Part shown: positions 36,151-46,047 of the stretch, piece after piece
Position numbering within the stretch: the first letter of the stretch is position 1
How the letters are laid out: each line of letters opens with the position of its first letter
NCBI RefSeq assembly: GCF_000987775.1
Contig: NZ_LAHO01000001.1
Span: forward strand, 310,001 to 374,000
DNA: 64,000 bases
Reading direction: 5' to 3'
From: Arsukibacterium ikkense
GTDB taxonomy: Bacteria > Pseudomonadota > Gammaproteobacteria > Enterobacterales > Alteromonadaceae
Program-made: the position numbers and the translations under genes
Notes under the pieces: model-generated
Databases searched by the model: none
The model's input: only the letters and a program-made list of their open reading frames with translations
What the model was told of the DNA's origin: nothing

Positions 36151-36259
36151 ATTTCACTCCCGATACTATTAGCTGATAATGCTGACTAAACTGCTTTTTT
36201 ACAAGGGCTGGCTGAGGCTTTTGCTTGTGGTAAACTACCCAGCTTACTTTGAGGTTGCT

Positions 36260-36580
36260 ATGTCTGATGTGCTAAAACGGTTACTGGTTGAACTTGAAGC
36301 TGAACTAAAACAACAGCAGCTGTGGAGCGGGAAGCCGCCGGAGCATGCGGCTATGGCCAGTACGCTGCCATTTTGCTGTGACACGATGAGGCTTGAGCAG
36401 TGGCTGCAGTTTATTTTTCTGCCGCGGCTGCAGGCGATGCTGAAATGCGGCCAGGCGTTGCCGACAAATATCAGTATCTTGCCGATGGCTGAAGAAGTGT
36501 TCAAACCCCATGGCCAGCGCCTGCAGCCGCTGTTACAAAAAATTCAGCTTATTGATCTGACAATGTCGGGGGGGGAATGA
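36260..36580 (+). CDS. YqcC family protein
   Basis: A 106-residue helical protein with LLVELEAELKQQQLW, LPFCCDTMRLEQWLQFIFLPRLQAML and NISILPMAEE, as in YqcC. ATG 36260 has GAGG 5 bases upstream. The stop overlaps the truC start by 4 bases. The same order, yqcC-truC-yqcA, occurs in E. coli. The cellular role is unknown, but it is likely co-expressed with the tRNA pseudouridine synthase. Confidence 0.85.
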   Translation: MSDVLKRLLVELEAELKQQQLWSGKPPEHAAMASTLPFCCDTMRLEQWLQFIFLPRLQAMLKCGQALPTNISILPMAEEVFKPHGQRLQPLLQKIQLIDLTMSGGE

Positions 36581-37389
36581 GTTCTGCCGATCCCTTTGTA
36601 CTAACGGCGCCGCTTAAGGTGTTGTATCAGGATCAGTACATCGTAGCAGTTGATAAGCCCAGCGGTATGCTGGTGCATCGCTCGTTTTTAGATAAGCATG
36701 AAACGGTGTTCGTGATGCAAACCTTGCGCGATATGCTGGGCCAGCATGTGTTTCCAGTGCACCGGTTGGATCGGCCTACTTCTGGGGTGTTGCTGTTTGC
36801 GCTATCCAGTGAGGTGGCCAGATTACTGGGGCAGCAGCACGAGCAGCAATTATGGCGTAAGTTCTATCTTGCCGTGGTGCGCGGCTTTTTGCCTGCAGGT
36901 GGTCAGTTAGATTACCCGTTAAAAGAACAACTTGATAAAATTGCCGACAAATTCAGCAGTACCGACAAAGCGCCACAGCAGGCGGTAACCCGCTACCAGC
37001 CATTACAACAAATTGAGCTGGCAATACCGGTCAGTAAATACCCTGCCGCGCGTTATTCACTAGTGGCGCTGCAGCCTTTAACCGGCCGCAAGCATCAGCT
37101 GCGCCGGCATTTAGCACATTTGCGCTACCCGATAGTTGGTGATACCAGTCATGGTGATGGTAAGCACAATGCGTTGTTTAAACAACATTTTAATTGTCGC
37201 CGTTTATTGTTGGTGGCGAAGCAACTGCAATTGCCGCATCCGGTAACAGGCGAAACTTTAACGATCAGCGCCGGTCTGAACGAGCTTGAACCCTTGTTCA
37301 GCCAGTTTGGCTGGCCGCTGGCAGAACACTATTATCAGCAGCAATTTGCTGCGCACTTTCTGGAGGAAAAATGGCAAAAATCGCCCTGA
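36577..37389 (+). CDS. truC: tRNA pseudouridine(65) synthase
   Basis: TruC converts uridine 65 in the T arm of some tRNAs to pseudouridine. The 270-residue protein has the RluA-type catalytic motif VHRLDRPTSGVLLFAL, with the nucleophilic Asp. It also has IVAVDKPSGMLVHR at the start and PLTGRKHQLRRHLAHLRYPIVGD near the C-terminus. It overlaps yqcC by 4 bases and yqcA by 19 bases. Confidence 0.93.
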   Translation: MSSADPFVLTAPLKVLYQDQYIVAVDKPSGMLVHRSFLDKHETVFVMQTLRDMLGQHVFPVHRLDRPTSGVLLFALSSEVARLLGQQHEQQLWRKFYLAVVRGFLPAGGQLDYPLKEQLDKIADKFSSTDKAPQQAVTRYQPLQQIELAIPVSKYPAARYSLVALQPLTGRKHQLRRHLAHLRYPIVGDTSHGDGKHNALFKQHFNCRRLLLVAKQLQLPHPVTGETLTISAGLNELEPLFSQFGWPLAEHYYQQQFAAHFLEEKWQKSP

Positions 37390-37811
37390 TTGTTGGTTCG
37401 GTGTACGGTGGCGCCCAATATGTGGCTGAGCAAGCCCAACCCCTGTTAGCCAGCTTTGGTCATCAGGTACAGTTGTTTGAAGAGGCAGGGCTGGATGAGG
37501 TGCTGGCATATGATGCGAAATGCTGGCTGGTGATCACCTCTACCACCGGCCAGGGCGACATTCCCGATAATCTGCTGCCATTTTATCTCGCGCTCAAAAA
37601 CCGCTTTCCGCTGTTAACCGGCAAACAGTTTGCCGTTATTGCCCTGGGTGACAGTAGCTACGATACGTTTTGTGGCGCCGGTGAGCAGTTGCACGAGTTG
37701 CTGCTGGAGATCCAGGGTACTGAGCTGGCACCCATGTTACGGATTGATGCTGGTGAGACGCTTGAACCTGAAACTATAGCGTTACCCTGGTTAACACAGC
37801 AGTTTTCCTAG
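37371..37811 (+). CDS. yqcA: Flavodoxin YqcA
   Basis: A 146-residue short-chain flavodoxin that binds FMN. The phosphate loop is VGSVYGGAQYVAEQA. The isoalloxazine-side loops are SSTTGQGDIPDN (TSTTGQGD) and ALGDSSYDTFCGAGEQL. It overlaps the truC end by 19 bases. Its partner reductase is unknown; the same gene follows truC in E. coli. A related flavodoxin MioC is an alternative name, but the context favours YqcA. Confidence 0.87.
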   Translation: MAKIALIVGSVYGGAQYVAEQAQPLLASFGHQVQLFEEAGLDEVLAYDAKCWLVITSTTGQGDIPDNLLPFYLALKNRFPLLTGKQFAVIALGDSSYDTFCGAGEQLHELLLEIQGTELAPMLRIDAGETLEPETIALPWLTQQFS

Positions 37812-37893
37812 CCTCTGCGTTTATATGCTAGAATAGGCGCTGTTTTTTCCGCGCTGCGGTGTATCCGTTTTTACAATAAATTAAGGGTGAAAT

Positions 37894-38094
37894 ATGGCAA
37901 TGTTTAGCTCGGCACTGGTATTCGGTATAACCACGTTGTGTTTACTGGCAGGGGTAACCTGTTTATTGTCGGCGTTATTGGTGCCAGCGGCCGTGGGGCC
38001 GGAAAAACGTTTTGAAAAGCGCTTGGAGTACAGCATGTTAGGTGTGGCTGGTCTGGTAGTTTTTATGGTGTTGTTTATGTTTGGCCAGGCTTAG
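37894..38094 (+). CDS. Small two-helix membrane protein of unknown function
   Basis: A 66-residue protein with two predicted transmembrane helices, LVFGITTLCLLAGVTCLLSALLV and YSMLGVAGLVVFMVLFMF. They are joined by a short charged loop, GPEKRFEKRLE. A ribosome site (AAGGGTGA) precedes ATG 37894, and a terminator follows. I do not recognise the family. Confidence 0.7.
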   Translation: MAMFSSALVFGITTLCLLAGVTCLLSALLVPAAVGPEKRFEKRLEYSMLGVAGLVVFMVLFMFGQA

Positions 38095-38118
38095 TTTCGT
38101 GACACCTTATGAAGAATT

Positions 38119-38143
38119 AAAACGGCAGCATGGCTGCCGTTTT
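38119..38143. terminator. Bidirectional terminator before dapD
   Basis: An 11-bp stem, AAAACGGCAGC / GCTGCCGTTTT, with loop ATG, flanked by A and T runs. It serves the small membrane-protein gene and the converging dapD. Confidence 0.88.
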
Positions 38144-38162
38144 ATGTAGTTAAGCTGGCGGT

Positions 38163-38987
38163 TTATTCCACGCTACGCAGCAGGGCGTTAATCCCCACTT
38201 TGGCACGGGTTTGCGCATCGACTTTCTTAACAATAATAGCGGCATACAGGTTGTGGCTGCCATCTTTCGACGGCAGCGTGCCTGGCACGACGACGGCACC
38301 CGCGGGTACCCGGCCATAGCTGATTTCGCCGGTTTCCCGGTCATAAATCCGGGTGCTCTGGCTGATGTAGACGCCCATCGATAACACGGCACCTTCTTCC
38401 ACAATCACGCCTTCTACCACTTCAGAGCGGGCACCGATAAAGCAGTTGTCTTCTATAATAGTCGGGTTAGCTTGCAGTGGCTCCAGCACGCCACCAATGC
38501 CAACACCGCCGGATAAATGCACGTTTTTGCCAATCTGGGCGCAGCTACCAACGGTGGCCCAGGTATCAACCATAGTGCCGTCACCAACATAAGCGCCGAT
38601 ATTGACGTAGCTGGGCATCAGTACCACATTTTTACCGATATAACTGCCCTGACGCGCTGCCGCAGGTGGCACTACTCTTACGCCATCGGCGCGAAACTGT
38701 GCATCGGTGTAGTTGGCATACTTCATTGGCACTTTGTCAAAAAAGCGGTTTTCAGCGCCATCCATCACTACATTGTCGTTGATCCGGAACGACAACAGTA
38801 CGGCTTTTTTCAGCCATTGGTGTACCACCCATTCGCCGGCTATTTTTTCAGCAACCCGCGCCTGGCCGCTGTCGAGCAGGGCAATAGCTTGCTGCACAGC
38901 CTGTTTAACCTCTGCCGTGACAGTGGAGGGGGTAATATCGGCACGCAGCTCGAACGCATTTTCAATAATGCTTTTTAAATCAGACAT
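38163..38987 (-). CDS. dapD: Tetrahydrodipicolinate N-succinyltransferase
   Basis: DapD succinylates tetrahydrodipicolinate in the succinylase branch of lysine and meso-diaminopimelate synthesis. The 274-residue protein has an N-terminal helical domain and a left-handed beta-helix of hexapeptide repeats ([38 protein letters not shown], read in turns). It ends a map-glnD-dapD run, 9 bases after glnD, as in E. coli. Confidence 0.96.
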   Translation of the reverse strand: MSDLKSIIENAFELRADITPSTVTAEVKQAVQQAIALLDSGQARVAEKIAGEWVVHQWLKKAVLLSFRINDNVVMDGAENRFFDKVPMKYANYTDAQFRADGVRVVPPAAARQGSYIGKNVVLMPSYVNIGAYVGDGTMVDTWATVGSCAQIGKNVHLSGGVGIGGVLEPLQANPTIIEDNCFIGARSEVVEGVIVEEGAVLSMGVYISQSTRIYDRETGEISYGRVPAGAVVVPGTLPSKDGSHNLYAAIIVKKVDAQTRAKVGINALLRSVE

Positions 38988-38996
38988 GGTGATTGT

Positions 38997-41621
38997 TTAG
39001 CCTTCTGTTTCCTGTGAAAGTTGTGAAATCAGTACCCGTTTAAGCTGGCTTTGTTCGTCGCTGCTTAACGCCTGGTCCTGGGCATTAGATAACATAAAAA
39101 AGTCTTCGGCACGCTCGCCGATAGTGGTAATTTTAGCGGCGTGAATATTCACCCCGCAGCGCTGAAATACTTCGCCGATATCAGCCAGTAGCCCCGGGGT
39201 ATCCAGCGCGGCAATTTCCACCATGGTGCGTTGTTTGGTATTGCCAGGCAAAAACACCACCTTGGGAGGCACATTAAACTGGCGCATCTGGCGCGATAGC
39301 CTGGGCTTTTGCCGGGATAAGTCGGGTTTGCCGGCAATATACAACTCCAGCGCCCGTTTAATACTGGACAGGCGCGATGGTGAGCTGACGGCTTCGCCAT
39401 TTTGTTCGAGAATAACAAAGGTATCCATCGCATAACCATCTTTATTGGTCATGATCTGGGCGTCGAAGATATTCACCTTTTTACTGTCCAGCGCGGCAAC
39501 TAAACGGGCAAACAGACCGGCTTGGTCCGGGGTATAAATAAATACCTGAGTACCGCCGCGGATCGGCGTTTTGCTAATCAGCACCAAAGGCTCGTTATGG
39601 TCTTTATGGCGCAGAATATGTTCGCAGTGCCAGGCAATTTGTTTCGGGCTGTAGCGGGCAAAATAGTCAGCCTTGATCCGGCTCCATAAATGCAAAATTT
39701 CGCTGTCACTAAAGGTTTGCTTCAGCAGTAGCGGCATCGCTTCGCTTTGGTTCTCACGAATTAAATCGCGCAAATCCATCGGCTTTTCCAGACCGCGGCG
39801 AAAAGCTTTCTGGGTGGCCAGAAAGAGTTCGCGTAGTAACGAGCCTTTCCAGTCATTCCACAAATTGTCGTTGGTGGCCCGGATATCGGCCAGCGTTAAA
39901 CAATACAGATAGTTAAGCCGGGTTTCATCACGCACTTTTTCAGCAAATTCAGCAACCACCGCCGGGTCGTGAATATCGCGGCGCTGCGCTGTTACTGACA
40001 TCAGCAGATGGCTTTCCACTAACCAGGCCACCAGCTTACTGTCAAACTCGCTTAGCTTGTGTAATTTGGCAAATTCGCGCACGTCCATTGCACCAAGCTC
40101 GGAATGATCACCACCGCGCCCTTTGGCAATATCATGAAAAATACCGGCCAGATACAGCAGTTCGGGCTTTTCCATCCGTTTAACGATATCGCTACACAGC
40201 GGAAATTCGCTCTCATGTTCTGGCTGGGTGTATTTATACAGGTTCTTCAACAGCCTGTGGGTATGCTCGTCTACCGTGTAAGCATGAAATAAATCAAACT
40301 GCATCTGGCCGACGATATTGCGCCACTGCGGCAAATAGGCCGCTAAAACGCCGTAGCGATGCATCAGGGTAATGGCTTTGTCCATACCTCGGGGGTGGCG
40401 CAGCAGCGCCAGAAACAGCTGGCGGCAGGCTTCATAATCCTGCAGATCGCCCATTAAGCGCCGCCGTACCTGGCGCAGCAAGCGCAAGGTGCTGGAATGA
40501 ATGCCGGTAATGTTGGAGTTATTGGCAATGTGCCAGAACAGCCTTAGCAGGTTGTCGCGCCGGGCAAAAATAGCGTTATCGCGCGCTTTAATTAAATGGC
40601 CGCTGAGTTCAAAGTAGTCGTCCAGTTGCTGAACTTTAACCTTATTGCCCTGGTTTAAGATACTGCCTTCAAAATGCTGCAACAGCATTTCGTTTAATTC
40701 GCTTACCCGTTGCACGGTACGGAAAAACCGCTTCATCATCCGCTCAACTGAGGCTTTGCCATCAGCGCCGAAGCCTAACCGCTGGGCAGCTGCAGGCTGG
40801 TAGTCAAACAGAATGCGATTTTCATTGCGCCCGGCTTCAATATGCAGTGCAAAGCGCATTTGCCACAGGTAAGCTTCGCACTCCATCAGCTCCTGATATT
40901 CATCTTCTGTCAGATACTGATAAGCCACCAACTCGCGCATGGTACGGGTATTAAAGTGTTTTTTGGCAACCCAGCCAATGGTTTGAATATCGCGTAATCC
41001 GCCCGGGTTGGCTTTCAGATTGGGTTCTAAATTATAGGCGGTACCGTGATACTGAGCGTGGCGTTGTTGTTGCTCGTGTCGCTTTGCCTGGAAAAAGGCC
41101 TGGCTGCTCCAGAAATTATCACCGCTAATGGCTTGCTGCAGTTGTTCAAACAAGGGCTTGTTGCCGGTCAGCAGGCGCATTTCCAGCAAGTTGGTGGCGA
41201 TAGTAATGTCGTCTTTACCCAGCTTAATGGTGTCTTTTAAGGTGCGGACACTGTGGCCGACCTCCAGCCGCAAGTCCCACAAGCTGGTAATAAAGCTGGC
41301 AATGGCTTGTTGCTGCTCAGCTGTTAAGCGCCGATCAGATAAAATCAGTAAGTCGATATCGGAGTAGGGGTGTAATTCACCGCGGCCATAGCCGCCCACC
41401 GCAATTAAGCTGAGGTTATGCTCTTTGGCCAGATCAAAATGCTGCCACAGATGGCTGAGTATACTGTCAATAAAACGGGCGCGTGCCTTTACCAGGCCAT
41501 TGATTGGCTGGTGCTCAAAGCTGCGTACCAGCCAGTCGTGAAATTCACTGAAATGCTTTTTATAATTTTCCAGCGAAAAACTGGCGGGCAGTGACCGGGT
41601 AAATTGCAATGTTTGGGTCAT
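38997..41621 (-). CDS. glnD: Bifunctional uridylyltransferase / uridylyl-removing enzyme
   Basis: GlnD adds UMP to PII proteins when glutamine is low and removes it when glutamine is high, controlling nitrogen assimilation. The 874-residue protein has the nucleotidyltransferase motif GGYGRGELHPYSDIDLLIL. It also has an HD domain (HDIAKGRGGDHSELG) for removal and two C-terminal ACT domains that bind glutamine (RGGTQVFIYTPDQAGLFARL and MVEIAALDTPGLLADIGEVF). It lies between map and dapD. Confidence 0.97.
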   Translation of the reverse strand: MTQTLQFTRSLPASFSLENYKKHFSEFHDWLVRSFEHQPINGLVKARARFIDSILSHLWQHFDLAKEHNLSLIAVGGYGRGELHPYSDIDLLILSDRRLTAEQQQAIASFITSLWDLRLEVGHSVRTLKDTIKLGKDDITIATNLLEMRLLTGNKPLFEQLQQAISGDNFWSSQAFFQAKRHEQQQRHAQYHGTAYNLEPNLKANPGGLRDIQTIGWVAKKHFNTRTMRELVAYQYLTEDEYQELMECEAYLWQMRFALHIEAGRNENRILFDYQPAAAQRLGFGADGKASVERMMKRFFRTVQRVSELNEMLLQHFEGSILNQGNKVKVQQLDDYFELSGHLIKARDNAIFARRDNLLRLFWHIANNSNITGIHSSTLRLLRQVRRRLMGDLQDYEACRQLFLALLRHPRGMDKAITLMHRYGVLAAYLPQWRNIVGQMQFDLFHAYTVDEHTHRLLKNLYKYTQPEHESEFPLCSDIVKRMEKPELLYLAGIFHDIAKGRGGDHSELGAMDVREFAKLHKLSEFDSKLVAWLVESHLLMSVTAQRRDIHDPAVVAEFAEKVRDETRLNYLYCLTLADIRATNDNLWNDWKGSLLRELFLATQKAFRRGLEKPMDLRDLIRENQSEAMPLLLKQTFSDSEILHLWSRIKADYFARYSPKQIAWHCEHILRHKDHNEPLVLISKTPIRGGTQVFIYTPDQAGLFARLVAALDSKKVNIFDAQIMTNKDGYAMDTFVILEQNGEAVSSPSRLSSIKRALELYIAGKPDLSRQKPRLSRQMRQFNVPPKVVFLPGNTKQRTMVEIAALDTPGLLADIGEVFQRCGVNIHAAKITTIGERAEDFFMLSNAQDQALSSDEQSQLKRVLISQLSQETEG

Positions 41622-41651
41622 GCGGCTCCCTGCTGAGCGGTTAGTAAGCGG

Positions 41652-42440
41652 TTATTCTGCTACCAGGTGTCGTTCCAGTGTTTCATCACCGCGCAGTGTC
41701 AGTATTTCGCAACCGTCATCAGTTACCAGCAAGGTGTGCTCGAACTGGGCCGACAAACTGCGATCTTTGGTGACTACTGTCCAGCCATCTTTCAACATTT
41801 TACTGTGGCGGCCACCGGCGTTAATCATTGGCTCAATCGTTAAGCACATCCCCGTTTTCAGCACATCGCCGGTGCCGGGCTTGCCGTAATGCAGTACTTG
41901 TGGGTCTTCGTGGAACACCGCGCCAATACCATGACCACAATATTCGCGTACCACTGAGTAGCTGTGTTTTTCAGCATGCTGTTGAATCACATAGCCAATA
42001 TCACCCAGCCGTACGCCATTTTTGACCCGTTTTAATGCCAGATATAAACACTCCTGGGTTATCCGGATTAAGCGTTCGGCCATAATGCTGGGTTTGCCCA
42101 CTACAAACATCTTTGAGGTGTCGCCGTGGTAGCCATCTTTAATCACGGTAATATCGATATTGATAATATCGCCGTCTTTTAACGCTTTATCGTTTGGAAT
42201 GCCGTGGCAGATCACCTGATTGACCGAGGTGCAAATAGACTTTGGAAAACCATGGTAATTCAGTGGCGCCGGAATAGCCTGTTGCTCGCTAACGATATAG
42301 TCGTGGCACAAGGTATTCAGCTCATCGGTGGTGACACCTGCTTTAACATAAGGCGCTATCATTTCCAGCACGTCAGCGGCCAGGCGGCCTGCCACCCGCA
42401 TTTTTTCAATCTCGGCGGCGGTTTTAATAATTGCTGTCAT
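41652..42440 (-). CDS. map: Methionine aminopeptidase, type I
   Basis: Map removes the initiator methionine from nascent proteins. The 262-residue protein has the pita-bread fold metal ligands in INIDITVIKDGYHGDTSKMF (two Asp), GHGIGAVFHEDPQVLHYG, TIEPMIN and FEHTLLV. I chose ATG 42440, giving MTAIIKTAAEIEKMRVAG; an earlier in-frame start would add an unrelated hydrophobic stretch. It is divergent from rpsB, as in E. coli. Confidence 0.96.
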   Translation of the reverse strand: MTAIIKTAAEIEKMRVAGRLAADVLEMIAPYVKAGVTTDELNTLCHDYIVSEQQAIPAPLNYHGFPKSICTSVNQVICHGIPNDKALKDGDIINIDITVIKDGYHGDTSKMFVVGKPSIMAERLIRITQECLYLALKRVKNGVRLGDIGYVIQQHAEKHSYSVVREYCGHGIGAVFHEDPQVLHYGKPGTGDVLKTGMCLTIEPMINAGGRHSKMLKDGWTVVTKDRSLSAQFEHTLLVTDDGCEILTLRGDETLERHLVAE

Positions 42441-42590
42441 CAACACTCTCTCGGTTACTGCAGTTACTGCTATGATCACTGCTGCAAAAATACACATTTC
42501 ATTGTGTTCGGCAGCTTACTATGGTATAAAGCGCGCCGCAAATTAGCAAATTGCATTGTACTTTTCTTTTCCGGGCACCGAAGCTTATTT

Positions 42591-42618
42591 TTGATAACTT
42601 CTGGTTCTTAGTTATAAA
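42591..42618 (+). promoter_or_regulatory. Candidate rpsB promoter
   Basis: TTGATA (42591-42596) and TATAAA (42613-42618) are spaced by 16 bases, about 150 bases before rpsB. It would give a long leader, as known for rpsB in enterobacteria. Confidence 0.5.
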
Positions 42619-42649
42619 AAGTTGCTGCAATGGTTTGCGAAAACCAAAC

Positions 42650-42763
42650 TTAAATTTTTAAATAACACACATGCATCGACACATATACCGGGGTGCCCGC
42701 GCGAAAGCAACGGTCGGGATATGGGATGCATGGAGGCCTAACCCCTAAACAGGAAATATAATC
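42650..42763 (+). promoter_or_regulatory. Structured rpsB leader (likely S2 autoregulation)
   Basis: The 5' leader contains ATGCATC (42671-42677) that can pair with GATGCAT (42725-42731), enclosing GC-rich inner stems. The ribosome site AGGA is at 42751-42754. Gammaproteobacterial rpsB leaders are known to fold into a conserved structure by which ribosomal protein S2 represses rpsB-tsf; this leader has the right place and size. The exact fold is inferred. Confidence 0.6.
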
Positions 42764-43492
42764 ATGGCAAAAGTTTCTATGCGCGACATGCTCCAGGCGG
42801 GCGTGCACTTCGGTCACCAAACCCGTTACTGGAACCCAAAAATGAAGCCGTTCATTTTTGGTGCCCGTAATAAAGTTCATATCATTAACCTTGAGCAAAC
42901 CGTACCCATGATGAATGACGCATTAGCGTTTATTCAGCAGGTATCTGCCAAGAAAGGTAAAATTTTATTCGTTGGTACCAAGCGTGCCGCGTCTGAAGCC
43001 ATCAAAGAAGCGGCAGCGAAAGTTGACCAATTCTATGTTAACCACCGCTGGTTAGGTGGCATGCTGACCAACTGGAAAACGGTTCGTCAGTCAATCAAAC
43101 GTTTAAAAGACCTGGAATCGCAAAGCCAGGACGGTACTTTCGACAAGCTGACCAAAAAAGAAGCTTTAGACCGTACCCGTGAAATGGATAAGCTGGAAAA
43201 AAGCTTAGGCGGTATCAAGGACATGGGCGGCTTACCAGACGTACTGTTCGTGATCGACGCTGACCATGAGCACATCGCGATCAAAGAAGCCAACAATCTG
43301 GGTATCCCGGTAGTATCTGTAGTAGATACTAACTCTGATCCTAAAGGTGTTGACTACGTGATCCCAGGTAACGACGACGCTATCCGCGCCATCCAGTTAT
43401 ATCTGGCAGCGGTAGGTCAGGCTATCCAGGAAGGTCGTGACAAAAACATCGAAGTTCAGGCGGAAGCTGAAAGCTTCGTTGAAGCAGAATAA
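42764..43492 (+). CDS. rpsB: 30S ribosomal protein S2
   Basis: S2 joins the 30S subunit late and helps recruit S1. The 242-residue protein begins [26 protein letters not shown]. It has [16 protein letters not shown] (read FYVNHRW), [24 protein letters not shown] and VVDTNSDP. It is the first gene of rpsB-tsf. The start has AGGA 9 bases upstream after a structured leader. Confidence 0.98.
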   Translation: MAKVSMRDMLQAGVHFGHQTRYWNPKMKPFIFGARNKVHIINLEQTVPMMNDALAFIQQVSAKKGKILFVGTKRAASEAIKEAAAKVDQFYVNHRWLGGMLTNWKTVRQSIKRLKDLESQSQDGTFDKLTKKEALDRTREMDKLEKSLGGIKDMGGLPDVLFVIDADHEHIAIKEANNLGIPVVSVVDTNSDPKGVDYVIPGNDDAIRAIQLYLAAVGQAIQEGRDKNIEVQAEAESFVEAE

Positions 43493-43538
43493 TTTTTCTG
43501 TAATTAAGCCTGTCCGGCTTTAGACAGAAGACCTTTGC

Positions 43539-43563
43539 AACAGGGGCAACATTTGCCCCTGTT
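43539..43563 (+). terminator. Partial attenuator between rpsB and tsf
   Basis: An 11-bp stem, AACAGGGGCAA / TTGCCCCTGTT, with a 3-base loop. Only a short T run follows, so read-through to tsf is expected. It may adjust the S2 to EF-Ts ratio. Confidence 0.6.
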
Positions 43564-43595
43564 TGTCCAACCGGAATTAAGATGAGGAAGCTCCC

Positions 43596-44468
43596 ATGGC
43601 TGTAACTGCGGCTTTAGTAAAAGAACTTCGCGAGCGCACTGGCGCTGGCATGATGGATTGTAAGAAAGCATTGGAAGAAACAGCCGGCGATATCGAAGCT
43701 GCGATTGATGCGATGCGTAAAAGTGGCTTAGCCAAAGCGGCCAAAAAAGCCGGTCGTATTGCTGCTGAAGGTGTTATTTTAACCCGCGTAGCGGATGGTT
43801 ACGGTTTAGCAATTGAATTTAACTGTGAAACTGACTTCGTGGCCCGTGACACTAACTTCCTGGCATTTGCTAACAGCGTTGCTGATTTAGCCCATGCCAA
43901 TAAGTTATTCACAGCTGAAGCGATTTTAGCCGCTGATTTAAACGGTACTTCAGTTGAAGATACCCGCGCTACGCTGGTGGCAAAAATTGGTGAAAACATC
44001 AATGTGCGTCGCGCTGCAGTGGTTGAAGGTGCAGTGATTGGCCAATACGTTCACTCTGGCCGTATCGGTGTGTTAGCGGTGCTGGAAGGCGGTAACGAAG
44101 ATGTAGCAAAAGATGTGGCTATGCACGTTGCGGCAAACAACCCAAGCTATGTTAACCCGGAAGACGTATCTGCTGAAGTGGTTGAGCGTGAGCGCCAAAT
44201 CCAGATCGACATCGCCATTAACAGCGGCAAGCCAAAAGAAATCGCTGAGAAAATGGTTGCCGGTCGCATGAGCAAATTCACTGGCGAAGTGAGCTTAACT
44301 GGCCAGCCTTTTGTAAAAGACCCGTCAATCAGTACTGGCGAATTCTTAAAGCAAAACAGTGCTAAAGCAATCTCTTTTATCCGCTTAGAAGTGGGTGAAG
44401 GCATTGAAAAGAAAGAAGAAGATTTTGCAGCTGAAGTAGCCGCACAGATCGCCGCGGCGAAAAAGTAA
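43596..44468 (+). CDS. tsf: Elongation factor Ts
   Basis: EF-Ts exchanges GDP for GTP on EF-Tu. The 290-residue protein begins with the UBA-like [26 protein letters not shown]. It has the core [18 protein letters not shown] motif that contacts EF-Tu, plus the repeat-like central domains. It follows rpsB and ends before a strong terminator. Confidence 0.98.
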   Translation: MAVTAALVKELRERTGAGMMDCKKALEETAGDIEAAIDAMRKSGLAKAAKKAGRIAAEGVILTRVADGYGLAIEFNCETDFVARDTNFLAFANSVADLAHANKLFTAEAILAADLNGTSVEDTRATLVAKIGENINVRRAAVVEGAVIGQYVHSGRIGVLAVLEGGNEDVAKDVAMHVAANNPSYVNPEDVSAEVVERERQIQIDIAINSGKPKEIAEKMVAGRMSKFTGEVSLTGQPFVKDPSISTGEFLKQNSAKAISFIRLEVGEGIEKKEEDFAAEVAAQIAAAKK

Positions 44469-44506
44469 TTTGCGCTTTAGCAAATTGCCAAAACCCGCTA
44501 GAATAA

Positions 44507-44532
44507 CCGCGACCTGAGGTCGCGGTTTTTTT
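44507..44532 (+). terminator. Terminator after tsf
   Basis: The perfect stem CCGCGACC / GGTCGCGG with loop TGA is followed by TTTTTTT, 39 bases after the tsf stop. Confidence 0.92.
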
Positions 44533-44572
44533 ATGTCGTTTATTCAGCACGTTTTCAGCACTAGGGGCACCC

Positions 44573-45313
44573 ATGAGTATCAATCCAAAACCAACCTACC
44601 GACGCATCCTGTTAAAATTAAGCGGTGAAGCCCTGATGGGTGATGAGGGCTTTGGCATCGACCCGAAAGTACTGGATCGGATGGCGCAGGAAATTAAAGA
44701 ACTGGTTGAATTAGGGGTGCAGGTTGGCATTGTCATCGGCGGTGGTAATATTTTCCGCGGTGAGGGGCTGGCAAAAGCGGGTATGAACCGGGTGGTTGGT
44801 GACCATATGGGCATGCTGGCTACGGTGATGAATGGTCTGGCAATGCGCGATGCGCTGCACAGGGCTTATGTTAACGCCAGAATGATGAGTGCTATTCCAC
44901 TGAACGGTGTTTGTGATAACTACAGCTGGGCTGAGGCGATCAGTTACCTGAAATCAGGCCGGGTCGTTATTTTCTCAGCCGGTACCGGCAACCCGTTTTT
45001 TACCACTGACTCAGCTGCTTGTTTGCGCGGTATTGAAATTGAAGCCGATGCGGTGTTGAAAGCAACTAAAGTGGAAGGTGTATATTCGGCTGATCCGGTA
45101 AAGGACCCGGCCGCTACACTGTATGCCCAGTTAACCTATAACGAAGTGCTGGATAAAGAACTAAAAGTGATGGACTTAGCGGCCTTTACCCTGGCGCGGG
45201 ATCACAATCTGCAAATCCGGGTATTTAATATGAATAAGCCGGGCGCATTAAAGCGGGTGATTATGGGCGAGCAGGAAGGTACCATTATCGACCACGCAGA
45301 GAATTTACAGTAA
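44573..45313 (+). CDS. pyrH: UMP kinase
   Basis: PyrH phosphorylates UMP to UDP; the bacterial enzyme is unrelated to eukaryotic kinases and is an allosteric hexamer. The 246-residue protein has [55 protein letters not shown] and [19 protein letters not shown] is 5 bases before ATG 44573. It lies before frr, 49 bases on. Confidence 0.97.
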   Translation: MSINPKPTYRRILLKLSGEALMGDEGFGIDPKVLDRMAQEIKELVELGVQVGIVIGGGNIFRGEGLAKAGMNRVVGDHMGMLATVMNGLAMRDALHRAYVNARMMSAIPLNGVCDNYSWAEAISYLKSGRVVIFSAGTGNPFFTTDSAACLRGIEIEADAVLKATKVEGVYSADPVKDPAATLYAQLTYNEVLDKELKVMDLAAFTLARDHNLQIRVFNMNKPGALKRVIMGEQEGTIIDHAENLQ

Positions 45314-45362
45314 ACTAGTGGCCATTCGGGCTGCGGCTACATGAAATATAAGGATAACGATC

Positions 45363-45920
45363 GTGATAAACGACATTATTAAAGACAGTAAAGTAAGAAT
45401 GGAAAAAAGCGTAGATGCGCTGAAATCGCAACTGAATAAAGTGCGCACCGGTCGTGCTCACCCAAGCTTACTGGATGGCATTCAGGTTTCTTATTACGGC
45501 GCCGATACGCCGCTGCGTCAGGTTGCCAACGTGTCCATTGAAGATTCCCGCACTTTGAGTATCAGCGTGTTTGACAAAAGCCTGGTACAAGCGGTAGAAA
45601 AAGCCATAATGGCGTCAGACTTAGGCTTAAACCCTATGTCTGCCGGAACCAGCATTCGGGTGCCATTACCGTCATTAACGGAAGAGCGTCGTCGCGATTT
45701 AGTTAAAGTGGTCCGGGCTGAAGCTGAAGGTGGCCGCGTTGCCGTGCGTAATATTCGCCGTGATGCCAACGCAGAACTTAAAGCCTTGTTAAAAGATAAA
45801 AGTATCAGTGAAGATGACGAACGTCGGGCGGCAGATGAAGTGCAAAAAGTCACCGATATTTATGTGAAAAAAATTGATGAAGTGCTGGCCGATAAAGAAA
45901 AGGAACTGATGGAGGTATAA
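45363..45920 (+). CDS. frr: Ribosome recycling factor
   Basis: RRF, with EF-G, splits the post-termination ribosome. The 185-residue length and the segments [40 protein letters not shown] and [14 protein letters not shown] are typical. The start is GTG 45363, with AGGA 8 bases upstream; the E. coli gene also starts with GTG as I recall. A terminator follows 24 bases after the stop. Confidence 0.97.
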   Translation: MINDIIKDSKVRMEKSVDALKSQLNKVRTGRAHPSLLDGIQVSYYGADTPLRQVANVSIEDSRTLSISVFDKSLVQAVEKAIMASDLGLNPMSAGTSIRVPLPSLTEERRRDLVKVVRAEAEGGRVAVRNIRRDANAELKALLKDKSISEDDERRAADEVQKVTDIYVKKIDEVLADKEKELMEV

Positions 45921-45944
45921 GTTAGTCTACCTCTATCAGAAAAT

Positions 45945-45978
45945 AGCGCCGTATCGGCTAAGCTGTGCGGCGCTTTTT
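45945..45978 (+). terminator. Terminator after frr
   Basis: AGCGCCG (45945-45951) pairs with CGGCGCT (45968-45974), running into TTTTT at 45974-45978. The loop is longer than usual (16 bases). Confidence 0.7.
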
Positions 45979-46047
45979 ATTATGATGCCAGGGCAAAAGC
46001 CCCCAATCATAACGTGTTACAGTAATACAAAGGACAGGTCTTTTTCT

